From contig NC_083560.1 of assembly GCF_019925205.1 (NCBI RefSeq), positions 19,115,145 through 19,179,144 on the forward strand: DNA of 64,000 nucleotides, written 5' to 3'. This stretch comes from Metopolophium dirhodum (taxonomy: Eukaryota; Arthropoda; Insecta; Hemiptera; Aphididae). This document shows, piece by piece, positions 24,360 to 37,009 of the stretch. The notes below the pieces were generated by a model. The model did no database searches, had not been told where the DNA came from, and saw only the letters and a program-made list of their open reading frames with translations. Position 1 is the first letter of the stretch, and each line of letters begins with the position of its first letter. A program made the translations under genes and the position numbers.

Positions 24360-27300
24360 TTATAAATATTATCCTTTTATCATTTTTTTAATATGTAATT
24401 TTATTCTAAAATTACAGAAAAATTTATGAAAATGCATTTGATACATGATGCTAATGGGTCTGAGAGAAAAAACAAATATTGTGCCGAAATTTTATTAAAC
24501 TTATAAACTTAAAATTTCAATATTTAAAAATAAAAATATCAGAGAAATTATAATATTATATATTAATTTTTATATATCTAAAATATAATAATGCTCTATT
24601 ATCTTTTTCTCATTTGATTAAAATAATAAATAATTATATTGTGATTTTTACGTGTGATTAGATTGATTTTATACATTTTAAGTTGAATTTTTAACTGCAA
24701 CTATATTATGATTTTTACTTCTCAGTTTTTCACAGATTTTTAATGCAATTTTATCGAATCATAAGCTTATGCCACAATTATATTATTGTATACTAATATA
24801 ATGCCATATAAATTATCTTTAAGGGAAGTAATAATCAAGTAGTTAAACTTGACAAAAGTCTTGGTCAAATGGTCTTGATACCACATAAAAAAAATATACA
24901 ATTATCTTTTTTTAAATTTTATATTATGATTGCTAAACATAAGTATTTAAAAACATAAGAATGATGTGTAGCTATAATTGAATATTAAGATGATATTTGT
25001 TTAATTTGATACCCTATACTTATATATCTTATGTTATAAAAGTTAATAATACCTATTATATTTTAGGTTCAGTATGAGTTTCATAATATGTACTGGTTTA
25101 GTTTAAATGAATAATGATTGGTATTAAAAAAGATAATTTTATCAAATAGTTATTTATTTTTAACATTTTTAGAACTCACTACTCCAACATTCAACCACCT
25201 TACCTCTTCTAACACTAAAACACACCGTAGTACAGGTAGAAAAAATAATGTTGATATCAGGGATGCTATTTATAAACTTCCATTTGAGCATGGTAAGTAA
25301 ATTGTATAAATGATCTATTTTTGTGTATTATTTGTGTTTAATAATTTTCAGGTTGGAAACGAGAATTAGTATACAGAACATCAGGTGAATCTACTATTCT
25401 TAATCGCGCAAATAAAAATGGTGATGTATACTATTATTCTCCAACTAACCAAAAACTTAGATCATTACGAGAAATTCAAGAACAATTGGACATCTTATGT
25501 GATAAAGGTCTAACCATAGAAAGTTTTACATTTTTAAAACAACCAATTGGCATGAATGATCGATCTAAAGAACTTATCAGAGATGCAAATTCTAAATTAT
25601 CTAAAGTAATGAAAACAATTTTTATTTATTTTTGTCTATTGTAGCAAGTTATTCCATAGTCTAATAAGAATTTAAAAAAAACACATTTGAATTTGTCAGC
25701 TTTAATTTGTATATTATTTCATATTTCCTCCCTGATTTTTCTTTGATCCCGATAACCCTTAAATATCGTAAACTTTACGTATTTTGAACCAAGAAAAAAT
25801 TAATGTTTAATCTTAAATGGTTTTAATAGTTGATAATGTTTAAGTAAAAGAGAAGAATAGATTGATTTATTTTTCAACCTCACACATATTTTGATATCAC
25901 ATTAACAATGTCTGGTTATTTGATAATAATTTTTTTTTATACTTAATAAGTAATAACTCAAAACTATTGTGTTAAAAATTAAAACCCTCACAACTTAATG
26001 TCAAGGTTTATTTTACTTTTATTATGTTTTAAAAGTTTTATCAGTGCAGAAGATTTAAGTTTGAGTTTAGAAAATAAGTTTGTCATCCCTAATTTTTTTC
26101 AATTATTATTATACAAACTTAAATATTATAAATATTACTTGTGTAATTTTCAATTTCCCTTCATTCATTTTATGGTTTAGGAAGACTCTTTTGTTGGTGT
26201 TGCTGTTAGACCTAAAAAATCTAAGACACCCGTACAGCGGCCAATATTTGATTTGAATTGTCAGATGATGAAAACAAGAAATTGTTTTAAAGTCTGCTCT
26301 AGATTTAGATCTATAAAAGGTAAAAGTAAATATATTTTATTATTATTTATGAATTATGAATAGAAATTCAATTTTAATCGAGTATATACCATAAAAAAAT
26401 CTTTAGCACTTAATATATATTTATAAATTATTAAATGAACCTAATTCAAAAAATTGGTTTTGACTCTTGAAGTTGTGAATTGGTATACTCACATTATCTC
26501 AAATAATACTGCATCTCATTGTAATATTCTAAAATGCACACATAAGGCAATCTATCTGTGAAATATTTAATTAAAATACAATTCATATTTTTCAAAATTG
26601 CATACAATATTATTTTATATTTGGTGGACCTCCCTGTGTATTTATTTGCCTATTAATCTGAGAAATAATTATTTGTTTTATTGTGGAATTTAAATACAGA
26701 ACTGACATTTTTCATTATCACCTAGGTATTTCAGAATCAATGAATACATCTTCATCTACACCTGAATACATATCTGAAGACTTCCAAGCTATTCCAATCT
26801 AGTGCATCACCAAAAGTTTCTTCTCCAAAACTTGAGAACATTGATATAAATAACACAATAATTAAAAGACGGTAATATATTGGCTTTATTTTTTATTGTT
26901 AATGCTTAAATAGTTTTTGCTTATTAGTTTATTTTTTGGCTTCACAAATGTAACACAAAATTAAGGGGTTGTTATCCTTATGTTTCCTTCATAATCCTTC
27001 CTCAATCAAACCATATATGTAAATGGATAAAAATAGGTTGTCAACATCAGATGGTGAAGTCATTATACAGACACCTTGTGGGATACGGTGCCCGAATAAC
27101 GATGACCCTGCCACTTTAATGTGTACTCAATGTCTGGTCTACTATCACCAAGCATGTGTCAATTTAAATGCTAATTTAAAAAATGTTGGTTATGTATGTA
27201 TTGTAAGTAATTATTTAAAGTTTTCTTTATTTTTATAAAACAAAACTTTTTTTCATTTGGAACTGTCGATTTACTGTGAGACAAAAAAATAGACGTGTAC

Positions 27301-29639
27301 AGTCCTCTCATATTGTGGTGGTTGGTGCTACTGAACCGGAACAACTACATGTTGAACCAATTCGTATACGATAGGTGCATCAAGCATTAGACACACCTAA
27401 TTTTTTTATTTGTAGAACACCTATCTCTGAAACTGAAGAAACACACTATGAAACTTATGAATATAGTGACAATAGGGACTCTGATATAATTAACACAGTT
27501 ATTTGTCAAGGAAATGTATACAAAACTACAATGGTTGATGTTAGTTTTCATGAGCAGTATGTTTATGAAATGAAACAAACACGAGGACCAGTTTGATGAC
27601 CTGTGTTATTCAGAACCTAAAAATCTGAATCAGTAAGTTAATATTTTATCTTCCCTATCTTTTGGAGGAATGTAATAATGGACCTGGCACACAGTAGCGT
27701 TGGTCGTTGGTCTCATTTGTATGAATGAGTGTATGTTAATGTTCGTTTTTTTACTACTTTAATCGTTTGATTGTGTTTGTTTTCAGATTTGAGAAGAAAG
27801 TCAGCATTCCTATATTATCCTTTCAACCCCTATTTGTTATTTACTAATTGTTTCATACCTGTTCTGAGGCCTGATTTAGTTTGCATGTTAAGCTAGTGGT
27901 CTTATATGTGCCTGATCGAGAACATAAATAAATATTTATAATGCTTTCAAGTACAACAAAATAATTATAAACCTAATTTTTTTTTTTATCAAATTTAACA
28001 GGATTTCTGAAATGAGTGGTTCTTCAGGGGAAATTGCATCATCTTCCGCATCCATGCAATCATTCAATGACATGGTTAAAGCATTGAAAAATGTTTTTAA
28101 ATATTTGAAAACGCATGAGCTGTTATCAGCTTCTAGAGTATGTATCGCCTGGCATATAATTGCAATGAATAAAGACTTAGTAAGTATAACCTTAAAATGT
28201 CATATAATGTATTTTTGCTTATTTATTAAATATTTTTAGTGGCAGAATGTTCGTTTAAAAAATTCTTGTGTCTATGACTGGGAAAGGTTTGTAGACTCAA
28301 TTGATCAACAAAGAACTGATACATTAGACACTAGGCGTATGTTGATACCCTCTAAAGTTGAAGACTTCGAAAGTTTTTGGTTGCGATTTGCAAATGCAAT
28401 GAAAAGAGCACACAATTTAAAATTCATTGAATTGTATAGATGTCCTGTCCTTGTTGTTGAAGATATTATTTACTCATTACCACAAATTGAAGTACTTAAT
28501 GCTACTTCAATAAAGTAATAAAGAAAATATAATCCATTTTTTTCAATAGTTCAATAATTAATTTATTTTTAGAATCCAAATTTGATGAAAGAGACAAAAA
28601 ATCCCAATGATTTAATGTACCTCAACTTAAATTATTTGGGTCAAATGACGAAGCTCACAGAGTTAAAACTTAAAGGTTTAACTGGAATAAAATTGACGGC
28701 ATTGCCATCATTTGAAAATTTAATAAATTTGAATAAATTTGTAAGTTTAGTAATATATAATTATAATATTTAAGGAAAGACAAATATTATATTTACTCTT
28801 ATTATTTTTATGATTATTATTTAGTCATTAACCTCTATTAAAGTATTTCCAAAAGGGATCTATCAGAGTTTGAATACTATTACTGATAATATTGAGTTTT
28901 TTGAAATTGGTGACTGTGAATTCTTAACGAAGGATTTTGCCGTGTCACTAAAAAGATTTGTCAATTTGAAAACATTGAGACTAGAAAATTGCTGTAATGG
29001 ATGGGATCAATCTGCACGGGCTGTTTTTACTGTCATTAGAGGTCTTAAAAAGCTCAATGTTCTGGAGTTGGTAAACATAGAATTCAGTAGTTGTGTCGAA
29101 GATCAATTGGAAAAATGTGATGGTATTAAAGCTTTACTGATTATTCCTGCTTATATGAGCCAAGTATGTAAATTTTGTATGTATTATATTATTTTATAAC
29201 ATCTATTTATTAATATTAATCTAATTTTTTTTTTAGTCCGCAACTACTAACTGTCACCCTGATTGACTGTCTCAAGAAACTCTCCAAGACATTAACACAC
29301 TTGGTTTGGGGATTGACTCATGAGTTACTCCGTGTAACAGACTTATTTATAACTCAATATCTTCAGAACCAGCATACTATTGGCTATAGTTTAGAATTAT
29401 CTCATACCAAGAAACGACCAACAATATACCTATACTCAGAACAAGAAAGCCCCGACAGCGACCAGGAGATAAGGCTACTCCTGAAAAAGAAAAAGACAAG
29501 TCAGATAATGTTGATATACTTTCAGTTCCAGCTTTAGAGAAATTGTTAGATACTATGATGCCTAATGCCAGGATTAAAGTTATTAAAGTCCCCTTATCTG
29601 GAGTAGGTAGAGTTTATTTGAGTGAACAGTTTTAATTAT

Positions 29640-30909
29640 CTTTAAATTAAATGTATAGTATTCTTTTGTTTCTTTACATGAGAAACCTTTTGCGATATAA
29701 TACTATTTTTTGTGACCAGGAAACATTTTTTTTTTTAACTTCAAGGTGCAGATTTTAATTATAATTAAAATTATTAGTTATAATGTACATGTATTATTTT
29801 TTTCTGTATGTATAATAATAACTGATCATTAATCACAATGTTATCATACACTTAGTAGATATTTAATTGTAATAATTTTATTTCATTTATAATTCACATT
29901 TTTTTTTCATTTTTTAAATAATATAAATCTATAACTTGAAAATGTAATTCTTGCTATTCATTGTATAGTAAATTTACTTTGATTCAAATCTAACTAAAAA
30001 TTAGGTTCAAGAACTTTTTAATAAACAGTAATATTCTATGTACTTTTATGAAAAATAATTCATGCCGTATAGTGTATACAATCATTTTTAAAACTGAAAT
30101 CAATTGTCTTTAATTTAGATATTATTTTCCAATAAGAGTTAGTACATTTTTTTGGTATAAAATAAATAATTGAATTTAAATAACTGACTATATATCTTGC
30201 TTAAATACAAGAAGATAAATTTTCAGGTGATCTAAATATCAATGGATATAGTCTTTATTATCTTGGGCCGTGGTCAATACTAAATACCGATGTACTTTAA
30301 TTATTGTACTAAGAAGTGAAAAGTGTAGAATGGTGTGAATAGGTTCACAAATTAATTTAAATATTTTGAAAATGTTATTGTGTATTTGTATATGCCATAT
30401 GGTAATAATTAATATACATAATAATAATATGTACACTTTGCGGCAAAAACTTTCATGTCTCATATTTTTTATAAATATTTGAAATTTGAATATTTTCATG
30501 AATTATTTTTGTAATTAAGATCCCGAGACAACTAGATTTTCTATGGTGGCTAATTTAAAGTTAATCGATTTTTACATCAGGTGACTGACTTGCTGGACAT
30601 TCCAACACGGTCTTCGACTTTACACTTTTTACAGACAAAAGAGCAACGTACCTAAACCACGGGACCGTATCATTTATTTACCGATTTTCATGGACCATGG
30701 GAGATTTTTATATCATGTTTACATGCATTCATTAATTCGTATTGATTCAATTCCGAATTAGGATACCTGTATACATACGCGTCTAAAACTGTATTAGTAT
30801 AATACACTTCCACCAAAACAGTTAACGTTGCAACGTTTACATGCACAGTTAAAAACCGATTTACCTTAATTTGAATAAATCAAATTTTTTCCCCATGAAA
30901 ATATTAATT
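29640..30909. other. AT-rich stretch downstream of the MBD gene
   Basis: No gene recognised. Several AATAAA-like motifs follow the last stop of the MBD gene and could serve as its polyadenylation signal. The part 30520-30900 is less AT-rich and may be a transposon relic, but I found no ends. Confidence 0.4.
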
Positions 30910-31040
30910 ACTAGCAGACCCGTCACAGCCTCGCCCGTGATTGGTTGTTTATTTTGCCTCCGGAGGATGATACGTATAATTTTGTATTCAAATTTTATCG
31001 TTTAATGGGTTCGGCAAGTAAATATTAAAAATTAATTAAT
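30910..31040 (+). repeat. Relic of the CTAGCTGACCC repeat family (family D)
   Basis: ACTAGCAGACCCGTCACAGC resembles ACTAGCTGATCCCGCTGGCA at 33198 and ACTAGCTGACCCTGTGCAC at 55123. The shared start is known from widespread insect interspersed repeats, but I cannot name the family with certainty. Confidence 0.5.
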
Positions 31041-31068
31041 GAAAACGTATTGAAATGTTTCTATCGGT

Positions 31069-31280
31069 ATTAAGAGGACGTTATACCCGCATGTGTTGTC
31101 TCCGTCTTACAAGTGCGTAACATAGCAAATTTTATGCTCAGCAGAACACGTGTAGCTTCGTTAGTATTAAAATTAGAGCGAATTGACCTCTTATAAAATC
31201 TAAAGGTAAAAAATTGAAAATTGAAAATGTCTGGAAACAGCTCAAAAAAGTCAAAATATTTTGAATGTTTTATCAAGTAT
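31069..31280. repeat. Family C element, left end only
   Basis: TTAAGAGGACGTTATACCCG is followed by CATGTGTTGTCTCCGTCTTA, matching the left end at 19288. The right end is not found. Confidence 0.65.
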
Positions 31281-31309
31281 AGGAATTGATAAAATAAACA
31301 TACGATATA

Positions 31310-31760
31310 AATTTAAAATATCTGCAACTATTCGTTTTTGAATTACAACAAAATAAGAAAATAGCTACATGAGACATCGAGTGAATATCCGATGTTGTAA
31401 TAATTTGAACACTCATAGACATTTAACTTGACCCTCCGAAAAGTAGATTTTTTTGATAAACGCCTATACTATAGATATACACTTTTGAGGAATTTTGTAT
31501 TACATTTTCAATTCTTAGATTTAAAAAAGTAAATTTGTATGAATTTCTAACTGAAAACAATTTACACATTTCCGTGAATCTTACGAATTTTATTCAAATT
31601 CCAACTTTAAATGACTATAAACGAATATTATTACTATGTATTTTTAATATTTTTCAACTGCCATTGTAGCAGTATATTAGGAGCCTTGTATTACAATTTA
31701 AAGCTTTTTGACCCAACAAATAAAATTGCATTGATATTTATAGTACAAAAAACCTAAAAT
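31310..31760 (-). repeat. Interspersed repeat family A, inverted copy
   Basis: Read in reverse, it shows GGCTCCTAATATACTG near 31680 and the flanking blocks of family A in the same order as at 37308-38040. The head with GATTCTGAGCGG is missing. Confidence 0.55.
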
Positions 31761-31769
31761 ATTGAAAAT

Positions 31770-33197
31770 TACAACGACATAGAACGTGGGAGTGCTTAAA
31801 GTTAAGTGGGGAATGCTTAAGCACCCCCTAGCACTCCCGTAGTTGCGCTACTGAGGTACTAAGGAAGGCCTGCACACGTAGATCTATGGCAGTGTTTGGT
31901 AGTAACGTAACGAAAAAAAATGCGAGTATTATTATGTTTACCAATCTATCATGTATATATATATTTAATTTAACTCGCCACAATTCAGTTTTCAATTGTT
32001 TTGACATTTGACATGTCTAATTGTACCTACCGTAAATCACGAGAACAGTTAATTCAATTTATTATTTAATTTGATTCCTATAAATAGGAGGTACCTTCGC
32101 AGAACGTTTCCTATGAATATCTAGTGTGGACTCTTAAGTTTTATACGCTCCCATTAACTATACAGGTTTTATAAAGAATTTAGTGTTGTACAAAAACTGT
32201 TCAATTTGAAAATACTTATTATAATTATTACTATATTTCGAATTTACATTAGAAAATAATATTATTTTTCCGATAATTAAATAAATTCGAAATATTTACA
32301 TTGCACCGCTATAAATCATTATATTCATTTGGCATTTAAAAGAAACGGTTTGTTTTTATAATTGTTTAAGTCCTTATTGTGTTCTATATGTATTATGATT
32401 TTATTTTCACATACCTACCCAGTGATGTAAAAATACCGTATTTTATTTTTCAATTGTATAATACGGTATTTTACAAAAATCGTATGGAGTTTAGATAATT
32501 GTTAAATATATAGCTACCAGAGTGTAATATGGATGTAAGATCAATAATATTGCTGTTCATTGATGAATAATGATGCGTTTTGATTATTAAATTATGTAAT
32601 GGCAGTCTGGTTATAAATTAATAACTAATAGTAAATATAATATGGAAATGTATAAGTTTTAAATATTAGGTTTTAATTTTATGTGGGGGCAACCTGATTT
32701 GAGCAGCCGCGCAGTGTGACGGCGTAATTTGTCGTCAGGACATTTTGCCCACTCACGGGCGACCGCTGGCTGACGATTACTGCCCCGACGATGTACGGGC
32801 ACTAGCCGTGCAATGATATTGGACTGTATAAAAATGGTGGAAACGGAAATAAATAATATAATGAATGTGGGAACCTTACAAACAATAATAATTTAATATG
32901 AAATAATTGTAACACCAAAAATGTCTATGGTAAAAAAAATATATGCTATTAATTCAAATTATGTAAATAACAATAATAATAATAATAATGACAACAAATG
33001 GTGCTTATCGTGTAGTGTTAGTCGCAGTGATAATAAATAATAATTAATATTATATTATATCGCTAATCAGGCGAACAAAAAACTATTGATAATAGGTACA
33101 AACTATATAATACGGCGGCGATGACGATATTACATAATCGTGTGAACATATTTTGTTCGATGGACGATGACGAACGTCGGAACATAATTATAGTAAT
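31770..33197. other. Intergenic stretch with a short GC-rich patch
   Basis: No gene is supported. A GC-rich patch at about 32690-32820 (GACGGCGTAATTTGTCG, CTGGCTGACGATTACTGCC) stands out and may be a transposon piece. (AAT)n lies near 32970-32990. Confidence 0.4.
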
Positions 33198-33991
33198 ACT
33201 AGCTGATCCCGCTGGCACTTCGTTGCCCGTTAAATGTACCAATTCTATAAGACTCAAATTTTGTTCAATTCGATATTTAATATTCGGTGTATGGTGTATG
33301 GTGTTCACAATTTATCCTAACTTTTCTGTTGCCCGGAATAAAAATTCTGATTCGCAGCAGTATTTTATCTGGTAGGCAATCTACCTGCGGTAGATCGCGG
33401 ACCCCGTGCTGTGTGTACGTAAGTGTATGATTTAACTCTAAAGTATAAAAATTGTACCAAGTTTGTCATTCTTACTTAATTCCACCCACGGTGGATTAAT
33501 ATAATCAATCAATACAAAAGCCTAACGCAACCGTACTAAAATCCGATGAATAAAAAAAAAAACAAATTTAACACTTTTTAAATTAGCCTAACTTTTTCCC
33601 AGAGGTCTAATCTACACACAACCATTCATTTTTATCTATACCAACAACTCTCAGCATGCCTACCTCCACTACTACTACTCCTGCCTGTGTGCGTCGTCGA
33701 TTATGGCAAGCGGTATAATAGAATCATAAATGACACATGCCACCGTGTTATTTTAAAATCCAAATTAATAATATAATGTGTTATTATCGATTAAGCTTAC
33801 AGGGGTCGGCAATTAATTTATATGGCGGGCCAGATATTTAAAAAAAAAAAATTTCGAGGGCCAAAAAAATCTTAAACATAATTTTATCATTAATGTATTT
33901 ATTTTTGTATTAAAATCACATTTTTAGACACAGTATTTAATATTTAATTATTTATTAAGTAATAATACATTCATACTAATAATAACAAAAT

Positions 33992-34243
33992 TTAATGAGA
34001 AAAATGACATTTTTTTTCTTGGGCTAATTTTTTAAAATCTGGTACTCTTGGAGAACAACTGATGCGTAAAGTGTTTTCAAGGTGGTGATCTGTTAATCTT
34101 GAACGGTATCGGTTTTTTAAAAACGTCATTTTTGAAAACGAAGTTTCACATACATAAGTGGAGCCAAACATAGTAACTAATTTTATGGCAAGGGTTTTAC
34201 AGTTCATGTATTTATCCAAGACATTTAGACATGTTTTATCCAA
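33992..34243 (-). pseudogene. hAT transposase C-terminal dimerisation domain fragment
   Basis: An 83-residue open segment includes FGSTYVCETSFSKM, FLKNRYRSRLTDHHLENTLR and ends in KKCHFSH. This is the conserved hAT dimerisation block found in GTF2IRD2-type and ZBED-type transposases. The preceding segment on the minus strand (34225-34455) contains more transposase-like sequence (SLQMVIIDLQEDISLQMN) in another frame, so the copy is frameshifted. Most of the N-terminal and catalytic region is missing. Confidence 0.8.
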
Positions 34244-34435
34244 AAATCTTCAGTAGACGAAGTCTTATTCATTTGCAATGAGATATCTTCTTGCAAATCA
34301 ATAATTACCATTTGAAGTGAAGATTTTGGAAGTCTGAATAATTTTGTAGCAACGTCTATTATTATAAACAGCTTTATACGATGAACGCTATCGTAATTTC
34401 CTAATAAATCATAAAAATAGATCGCCTCTGAAATC

Positions 34436-34442
34436 ACACACA

Positions 34443-34473
<31 letters not shown>

Positions 34474-34477
34474 GCGA
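34436..34477. repeat. (CA)n(CG)n microsatellite
   Basis: A pure CA run passes directly into a CG run. The CG run is potentially Z-DNA forming. It lies inside the hAT element. Confidence 0.9.
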
Positions 34478-35179
34478 ATGCAAGCGACTCGGCCCGCAGC
34501 CGTGACTGCGGCACGTTCAACAACAACACAGATAATGATTAACCGTTATTATTGTCTCGGCGCCTCATGAAATCGATTTCAATTTTAGTTAAATTTTTGT
34601 TATGAAGGGTGAGGGGAGTGATGCATAGGATATATAGGAAAATTAAGAAAATTTTTGGTGGTCCATATTTTTTCCTTCCGCGGGCCGGACATGGCCCGCG
34701 GGCCGCCTATTGCCGACCCCTGTATTAAAGTGTTGAGTATCCGAGACATATCTATATATTATCTGCTCGTCGTTCGGTTTATTTTCGGTTCGGTATTAAG
34801 TAGGTCGGTGGCGTAGCGGGCGCGGTGTCAGCGGCGGTGACACGGAAGGGGAAATTTGGGCGGCCACGTCTAGCCACCGCGCATCGACGGCTGCGGTACC
34901 GCGAACCTCACCCACCGTTAATTAAAAATTGACCATTTTATGCTATTTTTACCCTTTCAAATGCGAATTTCGAAAAATCCTTTCTTAGTGCGCCCATACA
35001 TAGTAATAAGTACATTTACCGAAAATTTCATATCCATAGCTTCAGCAGTTCCGGCTAGGCGGTGATGAATCACCCAGGACAAGTCTTTTTATATATTATA
35101 CAGATTATGACCTAACCTTTATGCTGTGACTTGGGCTGGTATGATGGCAGTTGGCTGGTGAAATGGTGACTGGACCACG

Positions 35180-35510
35180 ATGAGGCCCAAGAACGGTACA
35201 CGACAATAGGTAGGTAACGCACTATTTTTTCGGGTTCGGTGCACGAATTTCGCCGGCGGAGCACGTTCGACCGGATTGTATCAATAATTGTCGTCGTCAC
35301 GAGCGTAAATACGACGGTACGAACGGCTCGCTAAACCGGAGACCGGACAAGACTAAAAGTCGCGGACTCGCGGGGAACTCGGTCGTATGATACAACGGCT
35401 TGCGGTAGGTCAAGCAGGCGCGCGGGACAGCGATCGTCGTGGAACCGAGACTTTGACCTTTGCTCGGGAAAAACAACTTATTCCAGTCACGACAGCTTAT
35501 CGGGCACCAA
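35180..35510. promoter_or_regulatory. CpG-rich patch, possible promoter or transposon end
   Basis: CG dinucleotides are frequent here (for example TTCGCCGGCGGAGCACG and AGGCGCGCGGGACAGCG) while flanks are AT-rich. A 62-codon minus-strand frame (35300-35112) starts with ATG and could be a first exon, but it has no recognised content and no partner exon. The hAT element at 35823 is not involved. Confidence 0.3.
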
Positions 35511-35822
35511 CAAATTTAATTATTTAATTATTAAGTGTTTAGTAATTTTGAATCAGTTTTTACTTTTGGACATATAAATAAATGTTTTGCCAAACGAAAT
35601 GCATTATGGGCATTATAGGCCTCTTTACAAAATAAGCATTTTCGTTTTCCAATATTTCCAACATAATACTTGGTAAAAAATTTTTCAACAATAGCTTTTT
35701 ACTTTGAAGGTCGACCCATAGTAAAAAGAAACAGTAACTAACGTTTAGGAACTTATAAGCCTGTAGGTAGTTAAATAGTATAATATTATTAGAATTTAGT
35801 ACAATATTATAGTGCGGTCTAG

Positions 35823-37009
35823 CAGTGGCGGTTCTGGTAGTATTTTTTTGGTGAGGCAACCTATGTATCAACCCCCCCCCCCCCCCCCAATACAAAATTA
35901 GAATTCATAATAAATCTAATTTAAAAACATAAAAAAATCCACACAGACTTCATTTTACCCAACAACAAACATGCCCAACAAAACAATTTTTGTATATAAT
36001 GACTCCCGCATAACCAAGAGTGTTGTTGATAAAAATTTGGATTAAATGACCTACAGAATACCTTACTTAGTTTCTTGTCAGGAGCCAAAGCTGACAAAAT
36101 CGGAATAGGCTTACCCACTTTTAGTAAATCATTTTTACTATCAGAATTCCATCGTCGAAACGACGTCTCCAACAACATAACTACCACGTCTGTCACTGGA
36201 TACGTCATAACTCCAACAGTAATTAATTTAATAATGTTTATTACAAAAAACTGCAGCACTCGCACATATATTTTAACGTAGACGTTAAGACGAACCGGAA
36301 TCATCGAAAAAGTGTAAAACACAAGCGACCATTCGTACAAGACGTCAAGACAGAAATCACTAATGATAAATATAAAATTATTATCAATAGATATTACAAC
36401 GGACAACGGTTCAATTAGGACTGTCCCGAGTCTCGATTGTAACAATAACATCTTTACTGATAATGTGTTTTTACGTTGAAATGCCGGCTGACTATATATT
36501 CCTGTATACCGAGTCTATTTTTAGTACATACGGCGATATTAGTCGAGCCTCACAATGATCATTGCGCATGCGCAACTCTAGTTATTTAATTGTCGCGTGC
36601 ATTCGCGTACATACGCTTGTGTGTGTAATTCATGTACACAATAGTACATACTCTGAGGCGGAGTTAAACGGTGCCTACTGACGTCATCGGAACATTGCCG
36701 CCGGTTGAAACACTAGCGTTTGTTTACGTAATAATTATTTCATACATTTCTTATCGGTTTATCACTATTTTTGGTAATAAACACTAAATAATATAATGAT
36801 TTACCATTTACAATATAATAAATAATAATTTATATTGTTAAACTTGGCAAAGAAGATTTTTTTCTCAAATAAAATCATAAAAACGTTAAAAATTAATATC
36901 AAAATATGTATATGCTATCGGTGGGCCAAGAAATACTTTAATAGTATTTTTTACTTAAAATTTTAGGTTAGGCGGCGCCTCACTTGCCTCACCCCCAAAA
37001 CCGCCACTG
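35823..37009 (-). mobile_element. hAT element, internally deleted, with exact 8-bp target duplication
   Basis: Ends are CAGTGGCGGTTCTGG and CCAAAACCGCCACTG. CGGTCTAG is present on both sides (35815-35822 and 37010-37017), an exact duplication, so the insertion is fairly young. On the minus strand the frame 36451-35921 ends with FYQQHSWLCGS and KLFCWACLLLGK, the TTF-type zinc finger that starts many hAT transposases. The catalytic and dimerisation parts are absent. A run of C at 35872-35888 lies near the left end. The 3' side has GAGGCAACC-type sequence in both ends. Confidence 0.9.

Larger units (their letters stand above)
20996..29635 (+). pseudogene. MBD-PHD-F-box-LRR protein gene with multiple frame breaks
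   Basis: Exons: 20996-21034 (MDKTEGKKSAGLK), 22790-22871, 22999-23076, 23182-23299, 25173-25292, 25352-25605, 26181-26319, 26726-26871, 27037-27202, ~27260-27640, 28002-28179, 28240-28514, 28573-28740, 28825-29163 and 29237-29635. The 25173-25605 exons encode a methyl-CpG-binding-type domain (GWKRELVYR, GDVYYYSP, KLRSLREI). Exon 27037 starts a PHD finger (CGIRC, CTQC, YYHQAC), finished by NCRF near 27264. Exon 28002 holds an F-box-like helix pair and later exons carry LRR-like segments. Phase matches across 26871/27037 and 27640/28002 argue for one gene. Breaks: a shift at the C6 run 23286-23291, a shift near 26782, no AG acceptor before 27263, stop TAG 27372-27374, a shift near 27580, phase clashes at 28514/28573 and 29163/29237, and a shift near 29470. 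Probably a dying gene; sequence error is the alternative. An F-box protein reading DNA methylation is inference. Confidence 0.75.
33800..34722 (-). mobile_element. hAT-family element with degenerate transposase
   Basis: The ends CAGGGGTCGGCAAT and ATTGCCGACCCCTG are perfect 14-base inverted repeats. Near them the motif GGGCC recurs in opposite orientation (GCGGGCCAG against GGGCCGG). No convincing 8-bp duplication is left (TAAGCTTA against TATTAAAG). The minus strand encodes the end of a transposase (next entry). A CA/CG microsatellite lies inside. Confidence 0.8.
33198..35104 (+). repeat. Family D element interrupted by a hAT insertion
   Basis: The head ACTAGCTGATCCCGCTGGCA, then CTTCGTTGCCC, starts at 33198. 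The typical tail (TTTCATATCCATAGCTTCAG, then GACAAGTCTTTTTATATATT and ATACAGAT) ends near 35104. The hAT-like element 33800-34722 lies between. Treating head and tail as one disrupted element is my inference. GC-rich sequence at 34780-34910 is part of the stretch. Confidence 0.5.

Noticed and set aside
26250..26300. Alternative acidic reading (LSDDENKKLF) as evidence of another frameshift in the MBD gene
   Set aside because: The main frame passes through this exon without a stop and joins the next exon in phase, so no break is needed here.
33121..33375. 84-codon plus-strand frame near 33200
   Set aside because: It overlaps the head of a family D repeat and contains no recognisable domain.
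34225..34455. 76-codon minus-strand frame starting MCVCVCV as a cysteine-rich protein
   Set aside because: The cysteine-valine repeat is translation of the CA microsatellite at 34436-34477; the rest is frameshifted transposase.
35921..36451. 176-codon minus-strand open frame as a host gene
   Set aside because: It lies wholly within the hAT element bounded by an exact target duplication, and its C-terminal part is a TTF zinc finger of a transposase. The remainder is low-quality hydrophobic translation.
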